From Rickettsiales bacterium (GTDB lineage Bacteria; Pseudomonadota; Alphaproteobacteria; Rickettsiales; JABIRX01): 43,301 nucleotides of DNA. The notes beneath the pieces are model-generated. The model did not search any database and was not told the DNA's origin. It saw only the letters and a program-made list of their open reading frames with translations. Location: NCBI GenBank assembly GCA_018659145.1, contig JABJNB010000020.1:1-43301 (forward strand). The letters run 5' to 3'. Every line of letters begins with the position of its first letter. Positions within the stretch are counted from its first letter, which is position 1. Shown here one piece after another: positions 31,198 through 41,586 of the stretch. The position numbers and the translations under genes are program-made.

Positions 31198-33338
31198 TAG
31201 CTAACTTTCTTTAACGAATTTGCGGTTGTGTATCTTACCTTACCACTATCAAAGCCTACCTCAACGACATCACCAATTACTGATTTGATCAGACCAATAC
31301 CATGATTTTCATGCTCAACCTTATCATTCTTAGTGAAACTATTTCTAGCCGAATTCAAATTAGACTCAGGTTTAGTTGCATATTGCTTATTAAAAACTCT
31401 AAAAGGGTGCTTGTTGTTATTATTATAGCTTTTCTCTTCATAATAATCATCTGGTACATCTTTGATAAATCTAGATGGTATTGTTGCTTGCCACTGATTA
31501 TACATACGGCGATTATTTGCATAAGAGATATATAAATTCTGCTTGGCTCTTGTAATTCCAACATATGCTAAACGACGCTCTTCCTCTATAGCCTTACTAC
31601 CAGACTCGGCTAATGCCTTTTGATGAGGAAATAATCCATCTTCCCAACCAGTAAGAAAAACATTGTTAAATTCTAAACCTTTAGATTGATGTAATGTCAT
31701 CATCACCACATGATCATCACTATCTGCATCCTGACGCTCACTAACTAAATTCACATGTTCAATAAATTCTTCTATATTATGAAAATCTTCGATAGCCTGG
31801 ATAAATTCTTTTATATTCTCAATACGAGCATCATTATCCTGCTTTTTATCATCCTTAAGCATTTTAATATAACCAGACTCATTGATTAAATTACCAATTG
31901 CTAAAGCAAAATCTTCTGTTTGAACATCCTTTTTATAATTTTGGATTAGGCTAATAAAACTACTCACTTGCTCAGCTAATTTAGTCGAGAATTCTTTACG
32001 CTCGAACAAAGCTATTAAAGCCTCAAAATAAGAAAGCTTATTGATTTGAGCATATTCAGTAATTTTATTAAAAGAGATCGGACCAAGGCCACGTTTTGGC
32101 ATATTGATAATGCGTTCAAATGCCAAATTATCAGCATGATTCACCACAAGTCTAATATAGTTAATGAGATCCTTGATTTCCTTACGTTCATAGAAGCGCA
32201 AACCTCCATATATTTTATAAGGTATGGATTGACTAACAAAATTATCTTCAAATATTCGTGTTTGAAAAAATGCTCGTACCAAAATAGCTATTTCCTGATA
32301 TGAGCCAGTCTCGGACTGAATTCTTTTAATTTCTTTAATAATCGTTGTAGCTTCAGTTATATCATCAAAGCATACTAATAATCTGATTTTATCTCCTTTA
32401 TTGGCCTTCGTATAAAGCTCCTTGGGATAACGCGTTTTGTTGTTACCAATAAGCTTATTTGCAGCGTTGAGGATATTTTGGGTACTTCGATAGTTTTCTT
32501 CCAGCTTGACTATTTTAGCACCCGCATAATCCTTCTCAAACCTTAGAATATTTTTAACTTCAGCACCACGAAAAGAATAAATTGATTGGTCATCATCACC
32601 CACGCAGCAAATATTATTATTGCCTTGTGATAATAATTTTAACCATAAATATTGGGCAACATTGGTATCTTGATATTCATCAACCAAAATAAATTTAATT
32701 TGCCTGGTTAATTCACCAAGAACAGCATCATTACTTTTAAGTAGGTTAATGAGTAGTAAAATCAAATCACCAAAATCAACCGCATTTAACTCTCTAAGAT
32801 TTCTCTGGTAATCCTGATAAACTTCAAATGCCTGATGGGCTAAGTCGTTATAGAGCAATGACCTAGAGACATCTTCTGGGTTTAAAGCTTTATCTTTCCA
32901 AGAGGATATCATGAAAGCAATGCTCTTTGCGGGATATTCCTTAATATCAATTTTTTTCAATTCTTGAATCTTCTTAATAATATTAACCTGATCCTCAAGA
33001 TCAATAATTATAAAATTGCTATTTAATCCCGCTAGATGAGCGTATCTTCGAAGAAATTTTGCTGAGATTGAATGAAAAGTTCCAATATTTACTGATTCAG
33101 CATCCCCATGTAATAAATCAGAAATACGCCCCTTCATCTCAGCTGATGCTTTATTAGTAAAGGTAACTGCCATGATATTACTCGGATAAGCCGTACCGCT
33201 TGCAACTAAATTAGCAATTCTTGATGTTAAAACTGTGGTTTTCCCAGTTCCTGCACCAGCTAATACCAATAATGGACCATGAAGATGATTTACGGCTTCT
33301 ACTTGACTTTGGTTTAAATTAGAAAAAAAATCTTTCAC
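31197..33338 (-). CDS. uvrD: UvrD/PcrA-type 3'-5' DNA helicase
   Basis: The 713-residue superfamily 1A helicase shows the Q motif LNQSQ (8-12), Walker A AGAGTGKT (27-34), motif II VDEYQDT, motif III VGDDDQSIYSFRGA, motif IV LEENYRST, and motifs V/VI (VVMMTLHQSKGLEF, EERRLAYVGITRAK). The end (HENHGIGLIKSVIGDVVEVG) is a Tudor-like C-terminal piece as in PcrA/UvrD. It unwinds DNA in nucleotide excision and mismatch repair, which fits mutL elsewhere in the window. The start is GTG at 33338. It is the first gene of a two-gene minus-strand unit with rmuC and is divergent from the AsmA gene. Confidence 0.93.
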   Translation of the reverse strand: MKDFFSNLNQSQVEAVNHLHGPLLVLAGAGTGKTTVLTSRIANLVASGTAYPSNIMAVTFTNKASAEMKGRISDLLHGDAESVNIGTFHSISAKFLRRYAHLAGLNSNFIIIDLEDQVNIIKKIQELKKIDIKEYPAKSIAFMISSWKDKALNPEDVSRSLLYNDLAHQAFEVYQDYQRNLRELNAVDFGDLILLLINLLKSNDAVLGELTRQIKFILVDEYQDTNVAQYLWLKLLSQGNNNICCVGDDDQSIYSFRGAEVKNILRFEKDYAGAKIVKLEENYRSTQNILNAANKLIGNNKTRYPKELYTKANKGDKIRLLVCFDDITEATTIIKEIKRIQSETGSYQEIAILVRAFFQTRIFEDNFVSQSIPYKIYGGLRFYERKEIKDLINYIRLVVNHADNLAFERIINMPKRGLGPISFNKITEYAQINKLSYFEALIALFERKEFSTKLAEQVSSFISLIQNYKKDVQTEDFALAIGNLINESGYIKMLKDDKKQDNDARIENIKEFIQAIEDFHNIEEFIEHVNLVSERQDADSDDHVVMMTLHQSKGLEFNNVFLTGWEDGLFPHQKALAESGSKAIEEERRLAYVGITRAKQNLYISYANNRRMYNQWQATIPSRFIKDVPDDYYEEKSYNNNNKHPFRVFNKQYATKPESNLNSARNSFTKNDKVEHENHGIGLIKSVIGDVVEVGFDSGKVRYTTANSLKKVS

Positions 33339-33480
33339 TTTCGTTTTGTTACCATATAAATTTCATTTAGAGATATCTTTAGACATAAATGTTTTGGAAT
33401 AGACTCTTGGGAAGAAAAATAAGATTTAACCTAAAATTTTTCTGCTCTATGTTAATACTATGGTTATTTTATAATAGGAA

Positions 33481-36204
33481 GTGAAAAGCAAAATTTTAAA
33501 AATCTTTATCGTTATCACCCTCTCATTAGGCGTATTCTACGGTATTGCAAAAATACTGGCACTAAATACTAACAAACAAGTAATAGAGAGTTATTTAGCT
33601 GAGAAAACTGGCGCCGAAATAGATATTAGGGGTAAAATAACATTTAAAATACTACCACTCCCACATATTCAGATCACGCATATTAGAATCGAAAATCTAC
33701 ATAAAGGTATGATGAATATAAGTATTCGCGCACCTGAAGCTGATATGTATCCAGATTTATTATCCTTTCTATCATCAAAGCCAAAGGCTAATCAGCTGCA
33801 TTTTGTTAACTCCCAATTAAATATAGAGTTAGTTGGGCTAAATGAATCAGTGAAAGAGCAAGCTCCCGCAATATCAGATAATATATCCTTTATTGATTCA
33901 ACTCTTATCATTACTAATGCTAAATATAATTTAGAGAAAAAGTTTAAAAATTTAACTCTAAATATTGCTCAAGAAAAGAATGATTTTACGATTATCGGTA
34001 ATTTTGAATCAAGTCTAAATAAGTATAAAATAAATAGTAACTTCAACACTGATGACAATGATAAACTGCAAGTAACATCACTATTAACATCTGGGACAAA
34101 TATATTCAATTTTAATGGCTACCTTGATAAGGAAAATTTAGAATTTTATGGTGACAGCAAAATTACAGGTCAGAATTTACAAGAATTTTTCTTCAAATAT
34201 ATATATCGCTCAGGGGTGTTTTTTCCTGATGGTAGAAATATTAATTATAGTTTAGATTTTGACATAAAGCTTAATTCCCAAGGAATTGAATCACAAAACT
34301 TATTGATTGCGAGCCCATCTTTCAATGGTAAAGGTAATTTTAATCTAGGCAATGATGGTATGGGAGCATTGAATCTAGACATCCTTGATATCCAAATTGA
34401 TGATTTAATCTCTGCGGAAGATAATACTAGAATTACCCAAGAATTATTAAAACTTGGTCTAGATGACCAGCTATATCTCCAAATGCCGAGCTCAGGTTTA
34501 TTCGAAGTCAACGTTAATGCAAAAAACCTTAATATTTACAGACATAGTCTGTCTGATTGTACGGCACGCCTTATACTGGACGGTACAACCCAGGAGCAAA
34601 AATTTATAGTAGATTTTATTCATAGCAAAACAAATCATGTAAAAATAGCTGGTGACCTATTGCATGATCATAATAATAATATTGGTATCAAAGGCGATTT
34701 ATTATCAAATGGAAATGATGTAATATCCCTTGCTCAGTCATTCAATCTAGATATAAATTTCTTGAATAAAAACAAGATGACTGAATATACTCTCTCATCT
34801 AAATTTGAGTTTGCTGAAAAAATCTATAAGCTCACTAATATAGATGCTAAGCTTGATGAGAGTATAATAACCGGTGCAATTAATATAAACAACAATTCTG
34901 ATCATAAGAATTCTGAGCTAAATCTATTATTTGATCATATAAATTTTGATAATTATCTATTGGTAGATTTTGACGGTAATACCAGAAATATATTTGATTA
35001 CGCCTTTGGTAGCCTATCAAAAGATTCCGATAATAGATCTTTATTTCAAAAATTTCTTTGGCTTAGAAACATCAACTCCAAAATCAAATATAGAATTGAT
35101 GTAGCAAGTTTTGTTTCCAACGAGATCCCTGATAACAACTTGTCCTTAAAAGGTTCTATTGATCATAGATATTTTGCTATTGATAACTTGGGTATCGAGA
35201 GTACGAAAAACTCATTTTTCACAAGATTTATTCTAGATATCAATGATATTAATCCAAGAGTTGATTTCTACCTTGATGCTACATTAATAAATGCTGACTT
35301 CTTAAGTTATTCCACAAAAGATAATAACTGGTCAACAGCATATTTTAGAATACCAGATTTTTCCAACTTACCATCCTCTGTAAACGCTGATATAAAACAT
35401 CTTATTTACAAAGATCTAGATTTATCAAACGTTAAAATATCAACAAAAGTAATAGATAATGTTCTACATTTAGATAAATTCCATGGTAACATCTATGATA
35501 ATGGTAATTTTAATATTGCCGGTAATTATATTATTACTGGCGTTCCAACATTAAATATCGCTTTTACTTTTACGGATTTGAAATTACATAAATTCTCAAA
35601 ATTTCTATTTAATAACTCTAGTTTTCAGTCCATCGTTAATGCTACAGGAACTATTAATAGCTTTGGCCAGAATATTAATATGTTTATGAATAGGGCAAGA
35701 TCTGACATTAGAATGATTAGCAGGCCTGTAACCTTAAGTAATTATAATATTAAAAATGTAATCCAATATATTGCTAACTTATCTAATTTAGAAGAAGGTC
35801 TTGATGAATATAACATGGAAAAATTATTACAAAATGGAGATATTACTTTTTCACCAATTGATCTTAAGTTAAAAATTAGAAAAGGTATCTTTAAAATTGA
35901 TAATCTAACCCTCAATACTGAATCTGTAAAATCTATTTATAGCGGTCTAATCAATCTACATGAACAAAAGATGGTGTTAAATAATGTTAATATATTTAGA
36001 TCATTTTATCGATCAGGCGAAGAGGTAAAAGAGCAAATCCTACGCTTTGATAAAAAGTATAATGGGAATTTATTTGTCCCAGAATACCAACTAGATGACC
36101 TTCAAGTTAAAAATTTCGTTTTAAATATAAAAAAACATGTTAATGAGCTCTTTGATAATAGAGACGAATTAATTAAAGCCCAAAAAAACATCAGGGGAAA
36201 TTAA
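33481..36204 (+). CDS. AsmA-family protein
   Basis: The 907-residue protein starts with GTG and has an N-terminal membrane anchor (ILKIFIVITLSLGVFYGIAK). It continues with the AsmA opening: GAEIDIRGKITFKILPLPHI, then a long beta-rich repeat region, and a C-terminal AsmA-like portion (GTINSFGQNINMFMNRARSD, SPIDLKLKIRKGIFKIDNLT). AsmA relatives are bridge-like proteins thought to carry phospholipids across the periplasm to the outer membrane. It lies 55 bases before the yfgM-like gene and may be transcribed with the yfgM-bamB-der string, a grouping with an outer-membrane theme. GTG 33481 is the likely start because the anchor begins there. Confidence 0.82.
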   Translation: MKSKILKIFIVITLSLGVFYGIAKILALNTNKQVIESYLAEKTGAEIDIRGKITFKILPLPHIQITHIRIENLHKGMMNISIRAPEADMYPDLLSFLSSKPKANQLHFVNSQLNIELVGLNESVKEQAPAISDNISFIDSTLIITNAKYNLEKKFKNLTLNIAQEKNDFTIIGNFESSLNKYKINSNFNTDDNDKLQVTSLLTSGTNIFNFNGYLDKENLEFYGDSKITGQNLQEFFFKYIYRSGVFFPDGRNINYSLDFDIKLNSQGIESQNLLIASPSFNGKGNFNLGNDGMGALNLDILDIQIDDLISAEDNTRITQELLKLGLDDQLYLQMPSSGLFEVNVNAKNLNIYRHSLSDCTARLILDGTTQEQKFIVDFIHSKTNHVKIAGDLLHDHNNNIGIKGDLLSNGNDVISLAQSFNLDINFLNKNKMTEYTLSSKFEFAEKIYKLTNIDAKLDESIITGAININNNSDHKNSELNLLFDHINFDNYLLVDFDGNTRNIFDYAFGSLSKDSDNRSLFQKFLWLRNINSKIKYRIDVASFVSNEIPDNNLSLKGSIDHRYFAIDNLGIESTKNSFFTRFILDINDINPRVDFYLDATLINADFLSYSTKDNNWSTAYFRIPDFSNLPSSVNADIKHLIYKDLDLSNVKISTKVIDNVLHLDKFHGNIYDNGNFNIAGNYIITGVPTLNIAFTFTDLKLHKFSKFLFNNSSFQSIVNATGTINSFGQNINMFMNRARSDIRMISRPVTLSNYNIKNVIQYIANLSNLEEGLDEYNMEKLLQNGDITFSPIDLKLKIRKGIFKIDNLTLNTESVKSIYSGLINLHEQKMVLNNVNIFRSFYRSGEEVKEQILRFDKKYNGNLFVPEYQLDDLQVKNFVLNIKKHVNELFDNRDELIKAQKNIRGN

Positions 36205-36259
36205 ATAAATAATAAGAAAAGCTACAAGAACAATAGGAACAACATAAAAAATATTAAAG

Positions 36260-36859
36260 ATGGATTTATTCGACGAAGTAAAAAAAGAAGTAGAACGTGA
36301 TAGACTAAAGGGCTTAGCAGCTAAGTATTATAAGCATTTTATATCAGGATTAGCTATTTTTGTAATTATTATTATCAGCACATTATTATATAAAAATTAC
36401 CAAACCTCCCTTAGTATAAAATCTTATATAAGCTACACTACCAATAGTGCATCTGGTTTTGAAAGTGATATTAATTTAACCACTAGTCATAATGCGGTTG
36501 ATATTATACATTTCATCAATAAATATAGCTACTTATCTTCGTCAGGGGATAATGACTCGGCTAAAGATCTACTAAGCTCACTTAATTATAACCAAGTCAC
36601 CTACGAACCATTTAGAGAAATTTTATATTTATATGATGATAATAGAGAGGGCAGTTCCAACCAAACCGAAACTCCTATCTTTCAATCTGAAGCACAGTTT
36701 ATTACAGCTATCAATCTTATTAAAAAGGGTGATTTAGAATCCGCTTACAATCTATTAAACGATTTATCTGGAGAGCCAGATCAAGCCGAATTATTAAAAA
36801 CCAAAGCAACAGAGCTTAAAAAAATAATCAAATTTAAGCTAGATGAACAAAAATCTTAA
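36260..36859 (+). CDS. YfgM-like membrane-anchored protein
   Basis: The 199-residue protein has a charged start MDLFDEVKKEVERDRLKGLA, one membrane helix at about 30-47 (GLAIFVIIIISTLLY), and a periplasmic helical region with TPR-like pairs (AINLIKKGDLESAYNLLNDL). It matches the layout of YfgM and the rickettsial DUF2659 proteins. In E. coli YfgM is linked to the Sec translocon and periplasmic chaperones. The next genes are bamB and der, the same order as E. coli yfgM-bamB-der, which supports the call. Its 3' end overlaps bamB by 17 bases if the first bamB ATG is used. Confidence 0.75.
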   Translation: MDLFDEVKKEVERDRLKGLAAKYYKHFISGLAIFVIIIISTLLYKNYQTSLSIKSYISYTTNSASGFESDINLTTSHNAVDIIHFINKYSYLSSSGDNDSAKDLLSSLNYNQVTYEPFREILYLYDDNREGSSNQTETPIFQSEAQFITAINLIKKGDLESAYNLLNDLSGEPDQAELLKTKATELKKIIKFKLDEQKS

Positions 36860-38183
36860 TTTAATTCCAAATCTTATTATTAAATATATAAGTAATGTTA
36901 TTAGATTTGGTATCCGTATTTCTAGAATGAGTATTGGTGTAATAGCCGTATTTATGCTATTGGTTTCCTGCTCTTCAGGATCTAACAAAAAGATCTTAAA
37001 AGACTCTATATATATCTATGAAATTCAGAATAATATCTATAGCCAATTATCTAACAAGGTATATGCACTTGATAAGAATCAAGCTAATTATAATAATATG
37101 ATCGGTAATATTGAGCTCGATTCTCTTAAAGTTAGGAATACAATAAAAATAAAATCTAGAAAAGATAATATGCTCAATTCAAACATATTAATTGATTCTG
37201 GTTTTATCTATCTGCTAGATAGTAATAATATCCTTTATAAAAAATCTATTACCAATCCTAAAGAATCTTTTGCATTATCTTTACATAATTCAGACTCAAG
37301 CTTTTCAACTTTAAGTAAAAAAATATCATTAAATAATGGTAAGATTATTGCATCCATTGGTAATAACACGATCTATCAAATTGATATTGAAAGCTTCACA
37401 TTATCATGGAGTAAAGATATTTCAAATATAGTAAGGGCCAGCAATATTATTGATAACAATAATGCATATGCCTCAACCATTGATAATGTTATTTATGCGC
37501 TAGACCAAAATAATGGAAAAATCAAATGGAAGCGAGAATTAGATTCTAAACAAACATCTATCTACGGATCAGGATATTTAAGCGATTATGAAAATAATAT
37601 TATATTTACTAGCTCTCTTGGAGAGACTGTATCTTTGAACAAGAATAATGGAGAGATTTTATGGAGCGATAAAATAAATTTAACTTCTATTCATAACAGC
37701 GAATATGATATGTTTGACAGTGAGTTTAAGCCAATTATTGAAGGGAATAGATATTATAGCTGGACATATTCTGGCTCAATAATTAGCTATAATATAGCCA
37801 GCGGTGTACGAAAATGGACATTGGATGTCAGACCAATTACTAATTTATGGTTATTTGGCGATATCATCTATACAGTGGGCGCGGATAATAATATTATCGC
37901 TATTGATAAAAATGATGGCAAAATAATATGGTATAAACCATTAGATAAGATTACCAAAATAGACAGTGAGGATTATAATGAACAAAATATCTCAACTATA
38001 TTTGTTACAAATAATAAACTTGCTATTCTTTCTAAATCCGGTCAGATTCTCTTACTAGATCCGATGCAAGGAGATTATTTATCCAAAAAAAGATTTGGTA
38101 AAAATGTTATATCACTACCATATAACTATAAAAATAATCTATATTTTCAGGATCAAAACGGCAATATAAAAATATATCATTAA
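36843..38183 (+). CDS. bamB: Outer-membrane assembly lipoprotein BamB
   Basis: The 446-residue frame encodes a PQQ-type beta-propeller: repeated units such as YALDQNNGKIKWKREL, VSLNKNNGEILWSDKI, ISYNIASGVRKWTLDV and IAIDKNDGKIIWYKPL. A lipobox is visible (FMLLVSCSSGS). The internal ATG at 36927 starts MSIGVIAVFMLLVSC, a normal lipoprotein signal, and is a better start than 36843; that would make the protein 418 residues. BamB helps BamA insert barrels into the outer membrane, relevant for the barrel and TolC-like proteins in this window. Its stop overlaps the der start by one base (TAATG). Confidence 0.85.
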   Translation: MNKNLNLIPNLIIKYISNVIRFGIRISRMSIGVIAVFMLLVSCSSGSNKKILKDSIYIYEIQNNIYSQLSNKVYALDKNQANYNNMIGNIELDSLKVRNTIKIKSRKDNMLNSNILIDSGFIYLLDSNNILYKKSITNPKESFALSLHNSDSSFSTLSKKISLNNGKIIASIGNNTIYQIDIESFTLSWSKDISNIVRASNIIDNNNAYASTIDNVIYALDQNNGKIKWKRELDSKQTSIYGSGYLSDYENNIIFTSSLGETVSLNKNNGEILWSDKINLTSIHNSEYDMFDSEFKPIIEGNRYYSWTYSGSIISYNIASGVRKWTLDVRPITNLWLFGDIIYTVGADNNIIAIDKNDGKIIWYKPLDKITKIDSEDYNEQNISTIFVTNNKLAILSKSGQILLLDPMQGDYLSKKRFGKNVISLPYNYKNNLYFQDQNGNIKIYH

Positions 38184-39535
38184 TGTATCCTAGAATCGCT
38201 ATTATTGGCCGAACCAATGTTGGTAAATCCACGATTTTCAACAAATTAATCAAAAGAAAGCTAGCTATAGCAGCTGATACTCCTGGAGTAACCAGAGATC
38301 GCAACGAGGCTATGTGCGAGATGTTAGACAAAAAGTTTAATCTCGTAGATACTGCTGGATACGAAACTGAAGGTACTAATTACCATAAAGACATCATGGA
38401 GCAAATTCATTATGCTACAACGCATGCTGATTTATGCCTATTTGTTATCGATGCAAGACTAGGAGTCACTCCTCTGGATAAAGAATTTGCAGCTACTATT
38501 CGTAAAAAGAATTTAAAAGCTATTTTAGTGCTTAATAAAGCCGAAAATATAGGTTTTGAGGACATCCATCTTGATGATGTTTTAAAACTAGGATTTAAGG
38601 ATTATACTCTATTCTCAGCCGAACATAATGTCGGATTTCTGGATTTATATGAATTGATAGAAAAACATATTGATTTTGATTCATTTGAAGGTGATGGAGA
38701 TAACTTAGAAGATGAAAAGCTGATAAAGCTTGCCATTATAGGGCGTCCTAATGTTGGCAAATCAACCTTTATCAATAGTCTTCTTGGCGAAAATCGTTTA
38801 GTCACTGCAGATGAACCTGGAGTAACTAGAGATTCAATTAAAATAGACTTTGAGTATAAAAGCTTTAAATACCAATTGATAGATACAGCTGGTATTAGAA
38901 AGAAGATCTCCATAACGGAAAAAATCGAACAATTTTCTATCGATGAATCTTTTAGAACAATCAGATTATCACATGTGATAATCTTTCTAATTGATGCTAC
39001 TTGCCATCATTTTGTAAAACAAGATTTATCATTAATCAAACATTGTATTGATGAGGGCAGGGTGGTACTAGTCGCTCTAAACAAATGGGACTTAATGAAA
39101 AAATGCGATCTAGTTACCTATAAAGATTTAGAAAACCAGATCCACTTAGAGCTAGACCATATTAAAAGCCATAATTTACTTAAAATATCAGCTTTAAAGA
39201 AGTCTGATGTTGAGATGATGATGAGTAAAGTTGCAAATCTATATAAAAAATGGAATTTCCGTATTCCTACAGCTAAGTTAAATAATTTACTAGCTGAATT
39301 AATAATGAGGCATCCACCTAAGTTATACAAGGGAAAGCCTATTAAGCTAAAATATATTACCCAAGCAAAAGCTCGGCCACCAACATTTATCATCAATTGT
39401 AATTACCCTGAGAAATTAGGTGATGATTATGTCCGATATATTAAAAACTCTACCAGTGAAATTTTGGACTTAGAGAATATTCCCATTAGAGTAAAGCTCA
39501 CCAAGAGTAGCAATCCATTTCATGGAAAGCGGTAA
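38183..39535 (+). CDS. der: Ribosome-assembly GTPase Der (EngA)
   Basis: The 450-residue protein has two GTPase domains in tandem and a C-terminal KH-like domain, as expected. Domain 1: GRTNVGKS (9-16), DTPGVTRDR, DTAGYE and NKAE (118-121). Domain 2: GRPNVGKS (about 187-194), DEPGVTRDS, DTAGIRKK and NKWD. The G4 motif of domain 1 has Glu instead of Asp, a form I recall as common in alphaproteobacterial Der proteins. The enzyme acts in 50S ribosomal subunit assembly. It is the last gene of the yfgM-bamB-der string. Confidence 0.95.
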   Translation: MYPRIAIIGRTNVGKSTIFNKLIKRKLAIAADTPGVTRDRNEAMCEMLDKKFNLVDTAGYETEGTNYHKDIMEQIHYATTHADLCLFVIDARLGVTPLDKEFAATIRKKNLKAILVLNKAENIGFEDIHLDDVLKLGFKDYTLFSAEHNVGFLDLYELIEKHIDFDSFEGDGDNLEDEKLIKLAIIGRPNVGKSTFINSLLGENRLVTADEPGVTRDSIKIDFEYKSFKYQLIDTAGIRKKISITEKIEQFSIDESFRTIRLSHVIIFLIDATCHHFVKQDLSLIKHCIDEGRVVLVALNKWDLMKKCDLVTYKDLENQIHLELDHIKSHNLLKISALKKSDVEMMMSKVANLYKKWNFRIPTAKLNNLLAELIMRHPPKLYKGKPIKLKYITQAKARPPTFIINCNYPEKLGDDYVRYIKNSTSEILDLENIPIRVKLTKSSNPFHGKR

Positions 39536-39590
39536 TTTATACATAGTAGTACTTTTGTAAATTTGCTCGATATACGAAATGGATGCTTCT

Positions 39591-39610
39591 GGGCAGGAAA
39601 ACCACGCCCC
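39591..39610. repeat. Short hairpin between der and mutL
   Basis: GGGCAGG and CCACGCCC form an imperfect hairpin with an AAAA loop in the gap between two converging genes. On the minus strand it reads GGGGCGTGG, much like GGGGCGGGG of the hairpin before murJ, so the two may be one family. It could end transcription in either direction, but there is no T run. Confidence 0.45.
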
Positions 39611-39675
39611 TACAATTCTTTGTTTTAAAAAACATTAAATTCAATTTTCACTTGTGACACTAATACTACGACAAA

Positions 39676-41526
39676 TCAAAGTCTCTCAAACAACTTCTCG
39701 ATGTCAGATAATTTAAGCTTAATATAAGTAGGGCGGCCATGGTTGCAGGTTGAGGTATGAGAAGTTTGCTCCATACTACGCAAGATATGATTCATCTCGT
39801 CAACGCTTAACTGACGTCCGCTTCTAATTGAATATCGACACGCTATATTGCCGTAATGTTCTTTAAATTTATCCTGCATAAGAATAATATCATTATTCTC
39901 AATGATTGACTCAGCTAAATCTTTAAGAAAAGTTACAAAATCACAGCCAGATAGAAAATCAGGAGATTCTTTAATAGCGACAGCCTTAATACCAAATTTT
40001 TCGAACTTAAGTCCAAGCTCAGCTAACTGATCTCTAAACTCTAATAACTTAGCTATTTCTATTTCAGATAATTCAACAATTTCAGCAATTAAATGAGTCT
40101 GGGTTTTAACATTCCCCTCTGTAATATTCTTGCTTTTTTCATAATTAATACGTTCATGTGCCGCATGTTGATCCACTATAACCATACCTTCTTCTGTTTG
40201 CGCAATGATGTAAGTATTATGAACTTGGCAAATAGCAGCTCCAAGACTATGTGAAGTATTATCAACATTATCAGAACCTAGATCTTGGCCACTAGCCTCA
40301 AACGTTCTAAATTTAGGATCCTGGTTTAATTCAAAACTTGGGCTACTAGGCTGGCTATTAACCGAGGCAGCAGATGGATAGGCAAAAGCTTGAGTACCAG
40401 ATCCGCTGCTAGATAAGTTATCTAATTTTGATATATCAAGCTGAGCACTCTTTTCGTTATATTTTTGATGATGAAAGATTTTATTTTTATTCACCATTGA
40501 TTTCATTTGATCAAAAGAATTTTGATTAAAGCTAAAATCATTATTTTTTAACTTCTCTTTAAATGCTGTTTTGAGAATTTTTTTAACTTTCTCACCATCT
40601 CGGAACCGAATCTCAGTCTTTGATGGATGCACATTAATATCAATCTCATAATTGGGGATTTCCAAGAAGATCAGGCAAACAGGATGGCGGTCACGAGGTA
40701 AAAAATCAAAATAGCTAGATCTAAGTGCTGCCTGGAATATTTTGTCTTTAACTGGTCGCTTATTGATATAGAAGAACTGTTTATCACTGCTTCCTCGATT
40801 AAAATTAGGAAATGAAATTCGTCCCTGAACTTTAATATCATCTTCTGCATAATCTAACTTATAAGAATTTTCAACAAAATCAGATCCTATAATATCAGCA
40901 TAACGGTTATCAAAATGCTCATCCAGATTCAGAGTACGATATTTGAGCTTCTGCTTATCATCAATTGATAGGTTAAATGAAATATCAGGATTTGATAAAG
41001 CAATCTGATTAACCAAAGCAGTAATTAAACTCGCTTCATATTTATCAGCTTTTAGAAATTTTAGCCTAGCTGGGACTGTGCAGAATAAATCTCTAACTTC
41101 AATGATTGTGCCTTTAGATAGATTTGCTTCTTGCACCTTGCCAGCGGTACCGCCATTGATCTCATAACTATAAGCTTTATCGCTAGCTATTTTGGACGTT
41201 AATCTAATATTGGCAATTGAAGCAATTGACGCTAGACCCTCACCTCTAAAACCTAAAGTTATAATATTAAGCAAATTCTTACCAGATAGCTTACTAGTTG
41301 CATGGCGTTCAAACATAAGTGCAAACTCTTCTTTAGCAACACCATCGCCATCATCTATTATTTTTATGAGATTCTTACCACCGGCAGAGATTATAATTTC
41401 AATATTTTTGGCATTAGCATCAATAGAATTTTCGATTAACTCTTTTACAACAGATGCAGGTCGCTCGATAACTTCACCAGCAGCAATCTGATTAATTAGT
41501 ATATTAGGTAATTTTTGAATTGGCAT
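39676..41526 (-). CDS. mutL: DNA mismatch repair protein MutL
   Basis: The 616-residue protein has the N-terminal GHKL ATPase motifs: IAAGEVIERPASVVKELIEN with E and N of the Bergerat fold, DDGDGV, RHATSK and GFRGEGLASIASI. The C-terminal part has the endonuclease metal motif DQHAAHERINYE (about 452-463), with ACRYSIRSGRQL and CNHGRPT. This matches MutL proteins that nick DNA themselves, as expected where MutH is lacking. A Ser/Asn-rich linker lies near residues 345-425. It is divergent from the small gene at 41587, with 60 bases between them. Confidence 0.95.
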   Translation of the reverse strand: MPIQKLPNILINQIAAGEVIERPASVVKELIENSIDANAKNIEIIISAGGKNLIKIIDDGDGVAKEEFALMFERHATSKLSGKNLLNIITLGFRGEGLASIASIANIRLTSKIASDKAYSYEINGGTAGKVQEANLSKGTIIEVRDLFCTVPARLKFLKADKYEASLITALVNQIALSNPDISFNLSIDDKQKLKYRTLNLDEHFDNRYADIIGSDFVENSYKLDYAEDDIKVQGRISFPNFNRGSSDKQFFYINKRPVKDKIFQAALRSSYFDFLPRDRHPVCLIFLEIPNYEIDINVHPSKTEIRFRDGEKVKKILKTAFKEKLKNNDFSFNQNSFDQMKSMVNKNKIFHHQKYNEKSAQLDISKLDNLSSSGSGTQAFAYPSAASVNSQPSSPSFELNQDPKFRTFEASGQDLGSDNVDNTSHSLGAAICQVHNTYIIAQTEEGMVIVDQHAAHERINYEKSKNITEGNVKTQTHLIAEIVELSEIEIAKLLEFRDQLAELGLKFEKFGIKAVAIKESPDFLSGCDFVTFLKDLAESIIENNDIILMQDKFKEHYGNIACRYSIRSGRQLSVDEMNHILRSMEQTSHTSTCNHGRPTYIKLKLSDIEKLFERL

Positions 41527-41586
41527 TTTGTGATTTTATATTTAAAGCTTAAATAAACAATTTTCTAATTTAAAAAGTATAATAAT

